Notes under the pieces: model-generated | Seen by the model: the letters and a program-made list of their open reading frames with translations, nothing else | The model's database searches: none | What the model was told of the DNA's origin: nothing | Shown here: in pieces, positions 38,217-46,435 of the stretch | Layout of the letters: each line of letters opens with the position of its first letter | Position numbering within the stretch: position 1 is the stretch's first letter | DNA from: Geothrix sp. SG200 | Lineage (GTDB): Bacteria; Acidobacteriota; Holophagae; Holophagales; Holophagaceae | Direction of reading: 5' to 3' | Assembly: GCF_022808935.1 (NCBI RefSeq) | Contig: NZ_JAKZFR010000001.1 | Coordinates: forward strand, 806,001-870,000 | Length of the DNA stretch: 64,000 bases | Position numbers and translations under genes: made by a program

Positions 38217-39959
38217 GTGAGCAAAGCGGGAACGCACACCGGGGCCCAGCTCATCTGGGAATGCCTGACACGGGAGGGCGTCACCACCGTCTTCGGCTAT
38301 CCGGGCGGGGCCATCCTGCCCGCCTACGACGCCATGGTGGACTTCTCCATCCGGCACGTGCTGGTGCGCCACGAACAGAGCGCCGTGCACATGGCAGACG
38401 GCTATGCCCGGGCCTCGGGCCGCGTGGGTGTGGTGGTGGCGACCTCCGGTCCCGGCGCCACCAACCTGGTGACGGGGCTGGCCACGGCCATGATGGACTC
38501 CACACCCATGGTGGCCATCACGGGCCAGGTGGGCTCCGGCGTGCTGGGCACGGACGCCTTCCAGGAAGTAGACATCACGGGCATCACGCTGCCCGTCACC
38601 AAGCACAACTACCTGGTGACGCGGGCCGCGGACATCGTGCCCGTGCTGCGGGAGGCCTTCGCCGTGGCGAAGAGCGGACGCCCGGGACCGGTGCTGGTGG
38701 ACATCACCAAGGACGCGCAGCAGGGCCGCGCGGATCTCGACTGGGAGGCGGCGGAGCCCATCCGGCACCTGCGCCACCTGCCGCCGCCCCTGGATTCCGA
38801 GGCCCTGGCCCGGGCCCTGGAGCTGATCCGCCACGCCAAGCGGCCCATCATCCTGGCGGGCCACGGCATCCAGATGTCCGGCGCCCGGGCCGAAGTCCTG
38901 ACCCTGGCCGAGCGGGCGGACATCCCCTTCGCCCTGACCCTTCTGGGACTGGGCGCCGTGCCCGCCACCCATCCCCTCAGCCTCGGCATGATGGGCATGC
39001 ACGGCGAGGCCTGGGTGAACAAGGCCATCCAGGAGGCGGACCTGCTGCTGGCCTTCGGCATGCGCTTCGACGATCGCGTGACCGGCAAGCTCAAGGAGTA
39101 CGCCCCCCACGCGAAGAAGATCCACATCGACATCGACGCCAGCGAGCTGGGGAAGAACGTGCCCGTGGACGTGGCCATCGCCGGGGACCTGCTCACGGTC
39201 CTGCGGGCCCTGCTGCCGGACATCCCCGTGGCGGACCGGTCCAAGTGGCTGAAGCAGATCCGCGGCTGGCGGGGCGATTCCGCCGTGCGCGACATCAAGA
39301 ACCTGCCCGATGACGGCCACCTCTACGCGGCCCACGTGATGCACGACCTCTGGCGCCTCACGGGCGGGAACGCCGTGGTGGTGACGGACGTGGGCCAGCA
39401 CCAGATGTGGGAGGCCCAGTACTACCACCACGACGCGGAGCGCAGCCTCATCACCAGCGGGGGCGCCGGGACCATGGGCTTCGCCCTCCCCGCCGCCATC
39501 GGCGCCAAGCTGGCCCGGCCCGAGGCCGAGGTCTGGGTGGTGGCGGGGGACGGCGGCTTCCAGATGACCTTCGCCGAGCTGATGACCGCCGTGCAGGAGG
39601 GCGTGAAGGTGAACATCGCCATCATCAACAACGGCTTCCTCGGCATGGTCCGCCAGTGGCAGGCCCTGTTCTACGAGGGCCGCTACGCCGCGACGCCCAT
39701 CCTGTCGCCGGACTTCGTGAAGCTGGCCGGGGCCTTCGGCATCCATGGCCAGCGCGTGGACACGCGGGCGGACCTCGCCAGCGCCGTGGCCGCGGCCCGG
39801 GCCGTCGAGGGCACGGCTCTCATCGAGTTCCGGGTGGAGCAGGAGGACAGCGTCTATCCCATGGTCCCCGCCGGCGCTGCCCTGCACGAGATGATCCGCC
39901 GTCCCAGTTCCCAGGTCGGCGCCAGCGCCATCGCCGAAACCGGGTCCGACCCCGTCTGA
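38217..39959 (+). CDS. ilvB: Acetolactate synthase large subunit
   Basis: 580 aa from GTG 38217 behind AAGGAGGGACC. A TPP enzyme: FGYPGGAILPAYDAM, HEQSAVHMADGYARASGRVG (catalytic Glu), FAD-binding middle domain and the TPP motif GDGGFQMTFAELMTAV with downstream Asn in IAIINNGFLGMV. It joins two pyruvates, or pyruvate and 2-oxobutyrate. Confidence 0.96.
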   Translation: MSKAGTHTGAQLIWECLTREGVTTVFGYPGGAILPAYDAMVDFSIRHVLVRHEQSAVHMADGYARASGRVGVVVATSGPGATNLVTGLATAMMDSTPMVAITGQVGSGVLGTDAFQEVDITGITLPVTKHNYLVTRAADIVPVLREAFAVAKSGRPGPVLVDITKDAQQGRADLDWEAAEPIRHLRHLPPPLDSEALARALELIRHAKRPIILAGHGIQMSGARAEVLTLAERADIPFALTLLGLGAVPATHPLSLGMMGMHGEAWVNKAIQEADLLLAFGMRFDDRVTGKLKEYAPHAKKIHIDIDASELGKNVPVDVAIAGDLLTVLRALLPDIPVADRSKWLKQIRGWRGDSAVRDIKNLPDDGHLYAAHVMHDLWRLTGGNAVVVTDVGQHQMWEAQYYHHDAERSLITSGGAGTMGFALPAAIGAKLARPEAEVWVVAGDGGFQMTFAELMTAVQEGVKVNIAIINNGFLGMVRQWQALFYEGRYAATPILSPDFVKLAGAFGIHGQRVDTRADLASAVAAARAVEGTALIEFRVEQEDSVYPMVPAGAALHEMIRRPSSQVGASAIAETGSDPV

Positions 39960-39969
39960 AAGGAACCCC

Positions 39970-40512
39970 ATGCCCCATGTGCTCGTGGTCTACACCGATG
40001 ATGAACCGGGCGTGCTGACGCGGGTGGCCTCGCTGTTCCGCCGCCGCGGGTTCAACATCCACTCGCTCACCGTGGGCCCCACGGAGCGACCCCGCCAGTC
40101 CCGCATGACCGTCGTCGTGGACGCCGAAGAAGCTACCGTGCGATTGGCGGTGGAGCACCTCAAGAAGCAGGTGAGCGTCCTCGAGGTCCAGCAGCTGGGG
40201 GACCGGCCCAAGGTGGTTCGGGACCTGGCCCTCATCCGGGTGGCGGCGGGCCTGGAAGTGCGATCCGAGGTCCTCCAGCTCGCCCAAGTCTTCCGGGCCA
40301 ACGTGGTGGACATTGCCGGCGACAGCCTCGCCATCGAATGCACCGGCGGCCCCGACAAGATCGACGCCCTGGTGGACGCCCTGCGGCCCTTCGGGATCCT
40401 CGAGCTGGGCCGAACCGGGGCCGTCGCCATGGCCCGTGGCCCGCGGGCCTCGCCGGAAGTCCCCCGTCGCGCCCCCACCCCCGCGCCCAGCAACCAGGCC
40501 ATGTCCGTCTGA
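39970..40512 (+). CDS. ilvN: Acetolactate synthase small (regulatory) subunit
   Basis: 180 aa. An N-terminal ACT domain (LVVYTDDEPGVLTRVASLFRRRGFNI) where valine binds, then the C-terminal small-subunit domain (MALI- and RPFGILELGRTGAVAMARG-type ending). It activates the large subunit and gives feedback control. It starts 10 bp after ilvB. A Pro-rich tail of about 20 residues follows the domain. Confidence 0.93.
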   Translation: MPHVLVVYTDDEPGVLTRVASLFRRRGFNIHSLTVGPTERPRQSRMTVVVDAEEATVRLAVEHLKKQVSVLEVQQLGDRPKVVRDLALIRVAAGLEVRSEVLQLAQVFRANVVDIAGDSLAIECTGGPDKIDALVDALRPFGILELGRTGAVAMARGPRASPEVPRRAPTPAPSNQAMSV

Positions 40513-40554
40513 CCCTTCCTTCCACCCACCGCCCATCCACCCAAGGAGCCTCCC

Positions 40555-41577
40555 ATGGCCAAGATCCACTACGACGCCGACCTCGGCCTCATCCGCGCCC
40601 GCAAGGTCGCCATCCTGGGCTACGGCTCCCAGGGCCACGCCCACGCGCTCAACCTCAAGGACAGCGGGGTCCACGTCCGCGTGGGCCTCCCCGCCGGTTC
40701 CGCCTCCCGCGCCAAGGCGGAAGCCCAGGGCCTCACCGTCACCACCCCCGCCGAGGCCGCGGCCTGGGCGGACGTGGTCATGGTGCTCACGCCGGATACG
40801 GGCCAGGCGGCGCTCTACCAGGAATCCATCGCGCCCCACCTCACCCCGGGCAAGACGCTGATGTTCGCCCACGGCTTCAACATCCGCTACGGCTGCATCG
40901 AGGTGCCCGCAGGCGTGGACGTGAGCCTGGCGGCCCCGAAGAGCCCGGGCCACCGCGTCCGCGAGGTCTTTGTGGAAGGGGGCGGCACACCGGGCCTCGT
41001 GGCCGTCCACCAGGACGCCAGCGGGCAGGCCCTGGCGGTGGCGCTCTCCTACGCGGCGGCCATCGGCCTGACCCGGGCGGGCGTGCTGGAGACCACTTTC
41101 ACCGAGGAGACCGAGACGGACCTCTTCGGCGAGAAGGCGGTGCTCTGCGGCGGCACCAGCGCCCTGGTGAAGGCCGGCTTCGAGACCCTGGTGGAAGCGG
41201 GCTACCAGCCCGAGATCGCCTACTTCGAGTGCCTGCACGAGCTGAAGCTCATCGTGGACCTGATGCAGCGGGGCGGCCTCAGCTACATGCGCTACAGCAT
41301 CAGCGACACCGCCGAATACGGCGACTACACCGGGGGCCCCCGCATCGTGACTGCCCAGACCAAGGCGGAAATGAAGGAGATCCTGAAGGAGATCCAGGAC
41401 GGCCGCTACGCCGAGGCCTGGCTGGAGGAGAACCGCACGGGCCGGAAGTGGTTCGAAGCCCAGCGGGCTGCCGACTACGACCACCCGCTGGAGCAGGTGG
41501 GCCGCGAGCTGCGCCGCATGATGCCCTTCCTGGATCCCGTCGAGGTTCCGGCCCCGGCCCCGGCCGCCAAGGGCTGA
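40555..41577 (+). CDS. ilvC: Ketol-acid reductoisomerase
   Basis: 340 aa, class I (short) KARI. It isomerises and reduces acetolactate with [25 protein letters not shown] is the nucleotide-binding loop and [10 protein letters not shown] follows. [14 protein letters not shown] and [18 protein letters not shown] supply the Mg and substrate ligands. Last gene of the ilv operon; strong hairpins follow. Confidence 0.96.
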   Translation: MAKIHYDADLGLIRARKVAILGYGSQGHAHALNLKDSGVHVRVGLPAGSASRAKAEAQGLTVTTPAEAAAWADVVMVLTPDTGQAALYQESIAPHLTPGKTLMFAHGFNIRYGCIEVPAGVDVSLAAPKSPGHRVREVFVEGGGTPGLVAVHQDASGQALAVALSYAAAIGLTRAGVLETTFTEETETDLFGEKAVLCGGTSALVKAGFETLVEAGYQPEIAYFECLHELKLIVDLMQRGGLSYMRYSISDTAEYGDYTGGPRIVTAQTKAEMKEILKEIQDGRYAEAWLEENRTGRKWFEAQRAADYDHPLEQVGRELRRMMPFLDPVEVPAPAPAAKG

Positions 41578-41581
41578 CAAA

Positions 41582-41648
41582 ACAGCTTTTAAAGCTGTGC
41601 CATTCCCTGCTGCGAGATCCGGCGGCTTTTGCCGCCGGATCTCGCAGC
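41582..41648 (+). terminator. Double hairpin after ilvC
   Basis: A small dyad ACAGCTT-TTA-AAGCTGT (41582-41598) is followed by a perfect 18-bp stem, gctgcgagatccggcggc / gccgccggatctcgcagc, with a TTTT loop (41609-41648). No T-tract follows the second stem, so it is not a classical intrinsic terminator, but it marks the operon end. Confidence 0.72.
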
Positions 41649-41760
41649 CATTCCAGGCGACCGATTTTGACTTCGAGTAGAAGGTTGAACCCCGTCACAG
41701 GGGGAAAGGCCTCAGAATGACATTGGGAGAAAAGCCATTTCCGCTCCCACGGAGCCAAGC

Positions 41761-43488
41761 ATGTCCGAGTCTTTCTTCAACACCGCGTCCCTGCCGACCC
41801 TCCAGGGCTGGCAGGCGCCCGGGTCCCTGGATTTCCAGGCCGCCTTCCTCCGTGCGGGGGGCTGGGCCCTGCCGCGCACCGAAGCCTTTCCGGATACCGC
41901 CAAGCTGCGGGAACGCCTGCAGGAACTGAAAGCCTCCATGCGCGAGGGCGCCCGGATTGGGTTGGACCTGCGCGGCCTCCGGGACAGCGCGGATTCGGTC
42001 ATGGCCGCCGCCCGCGAGGCGGGCGTGGCCTTCCTGCTCCACACGGCGGAGCTGCCCCCCACCCTGGCCCTGCTCCGCCACGCGAACCTGCCCCGCATCG
42101 TGGCCGTGCAGAACGCCGAGGAGGCGGCCCAGGCCAAGGCTGGCGGCGCCTCGGGCCTCCTGGCCCGGGCGGGCCTGGTGGCGGCCCTTCGGCACCTGGG
42201 CCTCCCCGTGGTGGCCACCGCCGACACCGAGGCCGAAGCCCGGCAGGCCATGGCCGACGGCGCCGTGGGCCTCCAGCCCCGCACGCCCTCCCTCCTGGAC
42301 GCCTCGCCCCTGGCGGCCTTCCGAACCCGGCTCATGGCGGGCCTCGATTCCATGGCCCAGTCCCTGGTGCGCAAGGGTGCCTGCACGCTGCCTCGCCTGC
42401 GCATCCGCAACCTCGACCTGGCCTATCCCATCCAGCAGGGCGGCATGGGTGTGGGCATCTCCTGGGAGGGCCTCGCCGGGGCCGTGGCCCACGAGGGCTG
42501 TGTGGGCCTGGTCTCCGCCATCGGCACGGGCTACCACGGTTCCGCCAGCCCCAAGATGCGCCTGGGGCGGCCCGACGGCACCGATTCGCTGAACCCCCCC
42601 AAGGCCCTGGAGTGGATCGTCCGGGCCGCGCGCGAGCGCGCCGAGGGGCGAGGCGCCGTGGGCGTGAACATCCTCTGCGCCATCGAGGGCTACGAGGCCG
42701 CCGTGAAGGCCTCCCTGGCCGGCGGCGCCCAGATGATCGTGTCCGGAGCGGGCCTGCCCCTGGGTCTGCCGGGCATGGTGGGTGACGCGGACGTGGCCCT
42801 GGTGCCCATCGTGTCTTCGGGCCGCGCGCTCCAGGTCATCTGCAAGCAGTGGCAGCGGAAGTTCAGCCGCCTACCGGACGCGGTGGTGCTGGAGGGCCCC
42901 GAGAGCGGCGGCCATCAGGGCTTCAGCCACGAGGGCTGCGCCGATCCGGCCCACACGCTGGAGAACATCCTGCCCGAGGTCATCGAGGAGCGGGACAAGT
43001 GGGGCGACTTCCCGATCCTGGTGGCCGGCGGCGTCTGGGACCACGCGGACATCCAGAAGTTCCTGGCCCTGGGCGCCTCCGGCGTTCAGATGGGCACCCG
43101 CTTCATCGGCACCTTCGAGTGCGACGCCTCGCCCATCTTCAAGGAGGTCATCCTGCGGGCGAAAGCCGAGGACATCGGCCTCATGAAGTCCCCCGTGGGC
43201 CTGCCTGCCCGGGGGGTGCGCACCAGCCTCCAGCGCCGCATCGAAGAGGGCACCGCCCCTCAGGTCCGCTGCGTGAGCAACTGCCTGTCGCCCTGCGGCC
43301 ACGGCAAGGGCGCCGCGGCCGTGGGCTATTGCATCGCCGACCGCCTGGCGGACGCCATGAAGGGCGACGAGGAGAATGGCCTCTTCTTCACGGGCAGCAA
43401 CGGCGCCAAGCTCCGCGAGCTGGTGAGCGTCCGCGACCTCATCGAGGAGCTGACCCAGGATCCGGGGCTGCAGCGCGTCTACGCCTGA
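41761..43488 (+). CDS. Nitronate-monooxygenase-like FMN enzyme with a second degenerate barrel
   Basis: 575 aa. Residues about 220-575 match the nitronate monooxygenase / 2-nitropropane dioxygenase TIM barrel: LAYPIQQGGMGVGISWEGLA, EGPESGGHQG with the conserved His, and GASGVQMGTRFIGTFEC with the FMN-phosphate segment. Residues 1-210 are extra and show a barrel-like, catalytically blank pattern (VAVQNAEEAAQAKAGGASGLL). SCLSPCGHGKG near the end is a two-Cys motif. PfaD-like trans-acting enoyl reductases are a related possibility. It stands alone, after the ilv terminator. Confidence 0.8.
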   Translation: MSESFFNTASLPTLQGWQAPGSLDFQAAFLRAGGWALPRTEAFPDTAKLRERLQELKASMREGARIGLDLRGLRDSADSVMAAAREAGVAFLLHTAELPPTLALLRHANLPRIVAVQNAEEAAQAKAGGASGLLARAGLVAALRHLGLPVVATADTEAEARQAMADGAVGLQPRTPSLLDASPLAAFRTRLMAGLDSMAQSLVRKGACTLPRLRIRNLDLAYPIQQGGMGVGISWEGLAGAVAHEGCVGLVSAIGTGYHGSASPKMRLGRPDGTDSLNPPKALEWIVRAARERAEGRGAVGVNILCAIEGYEAAVKASLAGGAQMIVSGAGLPLGLPGMVGDADVALVPIVSSGRALQVICKQWQRKFSRLPDAVVLEGPESGGHQGFSHEGCADPAHTLENILPEVIEERDKWGDFPILVAGGVWDHADIQKFLALGASGVQMGTRFIGTFECDASPIFKEVILRAKAEDIGLMKSPVGLPARGVRTSLQRRIEEGTAPQVRCVSNCLSPCGHGKGAAAVGYCIADRLADAMKGDEENGLFFTGSNGAKLRELVSVRDLIEELTQDPGLQRVYA

Positions 43489-43512
43489 AGCCCGGAACTG
43501 ATCTGACAAGAG

Positions 43513-43624
43513 GACACACGCGGAGGTCGCTGAAGAAGCGGAGGCAGGCAGAGAAGATCGTCGTCAGGCTGTTGCCGGATCTCCTCTGCCTCCCTCAGCC
43601 TTCTCCGCGACCTCCGCGTGTGTC
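43513..43624. repeat. Long inverted repeat between convergent genes (ACACACGCGGAGGTCGC)
   Basis: A perfect 18-bp stem gacacacgcggaggtcgc (43513-43530) / gcgacctccgcgtgtgtc (43607-43624) is extended inward by an imperfect stem (GAGGCAGGCAGAGAAGATC and its partner). It fills the gap between the convergent NMO-like and methyltransferase genes. It likely acts on transcript ends. Confidence 0.7.
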
Positions 43625-43635
43625 GCTGCCTTCAG

Positions 43636-44460
43636 TCAGCCCCGCCGCTCCGCCACGATCTCGAGGACCATGGGCGTGATCATCAGGGTCTTCGGATCGG
43701 CTTCGGCGGCGCGGAGGGCCTCGCGCACGGAGCGGACCCATGCCTCATCCACCCGGCCCAGCTCCAGGAGGCGCAGGAGGTTGGTCTCCACGAAGGCGGA
43801 GGGCCACTTCCAGATGAAATCCGTGGGCGGGATCACGAAGATCTTCGGCTCGAGGCGCGTCACGGTAAGGCCGGCGGCCTCGAGCAGGGTGGGGAGGGAG
43901 AGCGCGATGTCCGGCTCGCCGCCGGAGGCCCGCCAGCTGGCCATGACCTCCGAGACGAACGATTCCAAGGGCGGGCAGGGGGGCGCCAGGCGCCAGGTGC
44001 GATAGTCCAGGTATTCGTGGAAGATGGCCACGCCGCCGGGCTTCAGGGCCCGGGCCACGGTGGCCACCAGCTTCGCGGGATCGGACACGAAGGAAGCCAC
44101 CCAGCGGCACCAGGTCGCGTCCATGTCCGCCACTTCCAGGGGGCCCGCCATGAGGTCCTGCTCGTGGAAGCGGACGTTCGCGAGGCCGCGCGCCTGGCAG
44201 GCCCCGCGGGCATGCTGGAGGAAGTTTCCCGAGCGCTCGGCCGCATGGACCTCGCCCGTCGGCCCCACGATCTCCGCCAGGTCCAACGTGGCGTAGCCGG
44301 GACCGGCGCCCACATCGAGCACGCGGGAGCCGGTGGTGATCCCCGCCCGCCGCCAGCACTCGAGCACCTGGGGACGCCAGACCCGGTGCTGCAGACCCAG
44401 CCGCTCGATCTCCTCCCAGTGCGTCCCGAGGACATAGTCGCGCTCGTCGGATCCGGCCAT
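43636..44460 (-). CDS. Class I SAM-dependent methyltransferase
   Basis: 274 aa. Motif I is VLDVGAGPGYATLDLAEIVG, and HEQDL is the motif II region. The family methylates small molecules or macromolecules; the substrate is unknown. ATG 44460 is preferred because GGAG lies 6 bp before it; in-frame ATGs at 44472 and 44481 are possible. Confidence 0.88.
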   Translation of the reverse strand: MAGSDERDYVLGTHWEEIERLGLQHRVWRPQVLECWRRAGITTGSRVLDVGAGPGYATLDLAEIVGPTGEVHAAERSGNFLQHARGACQARGLANVRFHEQDLMAGPLEVADMDATWCRWVASFVSDPAKLVATVARALKPGGVAIFHEYLDYRTWRLAPPCPPLESFVSEVMASWRASGGEPDIALSLPTLLEAAGLTVTRLEPKIFVIPPTDFIWKWPSAFVETNLLRLLELGRVDEAWVRSVREALRAAEADPKTLMITPMVLEIVAERRG

Positions 44461-44538
44461 CCCTGCCTCCATGCCTGTCATGACGCCAGTCTAGCGGAGG
44501 GAGCGGGACCGCCTCGGGGGGAAGGGCCTGCATGATTC

Positions 44539-44550
44539 ATTTCATGAAAT
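44539..44550. promoter_or_regulatory. 12-bp palindrome in an AT-rich promoter region
   Basis: ATTTCATGAAAT is a perfect 12-bp palindrome in the AT-rich gap between the methyltransferase and the membrane-protein gene. It may be a regulator site for either gene. Only one copy is seen. Confidence 0.35.
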
Positions 44551-44656
44551 TAAATAATGTCGTTAATTTGCAATTGATTTTGTGTCTCATGAGCTTAGTT
44601 TGGATGGACCACTCCCGAAGTGCCTCACCCATGGGATCCCATCCCGGAGAATGGAC

Positions 44657-45370
44657 ATGGCCCCTGATTCGCGCCCCATCGCACTCGCACCTCCACACCG
44701 CCTCTACACGTTCGCGGCCTGGGCGGTGGCGGCCATCGTGGTCCTCGGCTTCGCGAAGACGTACTACCTCAAGGCGGTCTTCGGCACTCCGACGCTGTCT
44801 CCCATGCTGCATCTCCACGGACTGGTCATGAGCCTCTGGTTCGGCCTGTTCGTGGTGCAGACGCGGCTGGTGGCGGTTCGCCGGCTGGACCTGCACCGGC
44901 AGCTTGGGATGCTCGGCGCCTTCCTCGCCGTGGCGGTGCTGGTCATCGGCACGATGACAGCCATCAACGCCGCGCGTCTGGGGCGTTCTCCGGGGCCGCC
45001 GCCGCTGATCTTCCTGGTGGTGCCCCTCGGGGACATGGTGGCGTTCGGTACGCTGGTGGGCACGGGCCTCTGGTTGCGGGCCCGGGGGGACTACCACAAG
45101 CGGCTCATGCTGCTCTCCTGCGTGGGAATCCTCGCGGCGGCCATCGCGAGGATTCCCCTCGACGCCATCGCCAAGGCCGGACCTCTGGCCTATTTTGGCC
45201 TGACGGACCTCGCGGTGATCGGTTGCGCGATCTACGACCGCCGCCGCACGGGCCGCCTGCACCCCGCCTTCCTGTGGGGCGGGCTCTTCGTCATCCTGTC
45301 GCACTGGCTGCGCCTGGCCCTGGCCGGAACCGGGCTCTGGATGAGCTTCGCTACCTGGGTGACGAGGTAG
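44657..45370 (+). CDS. Hypothetical polytopic membrane protein
   Basis: 237 aa with about six or seven transmembrane helices. Conserved-looking polar groups lie in helix loops: LHLHGLVMSLWFGLF (two His) and HRQLGMLGAFLA, then YHKRLML and SHWLRLAL. The His pattern recalls small heme- or metal-linked membrane proteins, but no family is assigned. ATG 44657 has GGAGA 6 bp upstream; ATG 44651 is in the same frame. Confidence 0.75.
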   Translation: MAPDSRPIALAPPHRLYTFAAWAVAAIVVLGFAKTYYLKAVFGTPTLSPMLHLHGLVMSLWFGLFVVQTRLVAVRRLDLHRQLGMLGAFLAVAVLVIGTMTAINAARLGRSPGPPPLIFLVVPLGDMVAFGTLVGTGLWLRARGDYHKRLMLLSCVGILAAAIARIPLDAIAKAGPLAYFGLTDLAVIGCAIYDRRRTGRLHPAFLWGGLFVILSHWLRLALAGTGLWMSFATWVTR

Positions 45371-45413
45371 CTCAGCTCGCGGTCATCAGCTCGCAGCAGT
45401 CGGCCCGCAGCAG

Positions 45414-46403
45414 CTAGCCCGCATTGGGATGCCGTTCCAGCAGCTGTCGCAAGGGCGCGTTGCGCTTCACGGCGTCCTGGCGCCGGAGGTGGGCGATGAG
45501 CTGAGGTGGCGTGGCGCTCCAGCGGCCCAGGTTCTGGATGAGCAGGGTGGAGACGTAGGTGCGGCGGCAGAGCAGGGCGGTGGCGTGGCCGTCCAGGGTG
45601 AGGCCCACCAGGCTCGCCAGACAGCGGCCCTCGGTGGTGAGGATGAGCTCGGCCTTCTCCTCGCCCGTGCGCTGGGTGAAGCTGGCGCGAAGCAGATCCC
45701 GGGCCATGGCGCGCACCTGTTCCGGCGCGTCGCGGGAGGTGGCCACCAGGTATTGCTCCGCCAGACGCCGGGCGGACCAGAGCCGACGGTAGAGGCCGGC
45801 CGGGAGCAGCGGATTCTGGAGGAGGGCCCGGCGCACGCCGGTGTCGTTTGTGAAACCCGCCCGTCCGCCCAGGGCCTCCAGGCCCGCCGCGGTGCGATGG
45901 TGGGCCGCGATGAGGCGAGCGTGGACAGGGCCCACCTGGGGATTCTCCAGCACCGAACGGATCACCTCGGCGGTGGGGTCGAAGCACCAGGCGCTCAGCT
46001 CGGGCTCCACGGCGGTCCGGGCCAGGGCCACACGCTCGTCCAACGGCTTCGGGTGCAGCTGGTGCTCGAAGAGCTGGCGGTGGGTCGCCGTCCGGGCGGC
46101 CGAGGCGGGAGATTCCGCTTCCTCCGCCTCCTCGTCTGGGGCGGATTCCAGCACCGGAACCAACGGAGCCGGGGGAGGGGCCACGGGCCGCGGCGCGGGT
46201 GCTGGCGCCTCTGGCAGCACCGCTCCCAGGGCGACGAGCTCCCCGAGCATGCCCGTCAGCTGATCCTGCTCCAGCCCCGTGAGGGCGGCCAGGGTAGGGA
46301 TGTCCAGCGTCCCATCCAGGCGCGACAGCAGATAGCCCTGCTTGGGATCGAGGGGCAGCGAGTGGGCATCCACTTCCGCCCGCGGGACGGGTCTCCAGGT
46401 CAT
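45414..46403 (-). CDS. Hypothetical protein with a PqqD/winged-helix-like N-terminal module
   Basis: 329 aa from ATG 46403. Residues about 15-60 (LDPKQGYLLSRLDGTLDIPTLAALTG) match a small helical module seen at the start of many Acidobacteriota and Myxococcota proteins. A Pro/Ala/Glu linker (65-105) leads to an all-helical region in which HEAT-like repeats are possible (SAWCFDPTAEVIRSVLENPQVG). No catalytic motif. It is next to radA but 32 bp separate. Confidence 0.72.
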   Translation of the reverse strand: MTWRPVPRAEVDAHSLPLDPKQGYLLSRLDGTLDIPTLAALTGLEQDQLTGMLGELVALGAVLPEAPAPAPRPVAPPPAPLVPVLESAPDEEAEEAESPASAARTATHRQLFEHQLHPKPLDERVALARTAVEPELSAWCFDPTAEVIRSVLENPQVGPVHARLIAAHHRTAAGLEALGGRAGFTNDTGVRRALLQNPLLPAGLYRRLWSARRLAEQYLVATSRDAPEQVRAMARDLLRASFTQRTGEEKAELILTTEGRCLASLVGLTLDGHATALLCRRTYVSTLLIQNLGRWSATPPQLIAHLRRQDAVKRNAPLRQLLERHPNAG

Positions 46404-46435
46404 CGGAAGAGCATAGGCTGGATGGGGGACACGGC

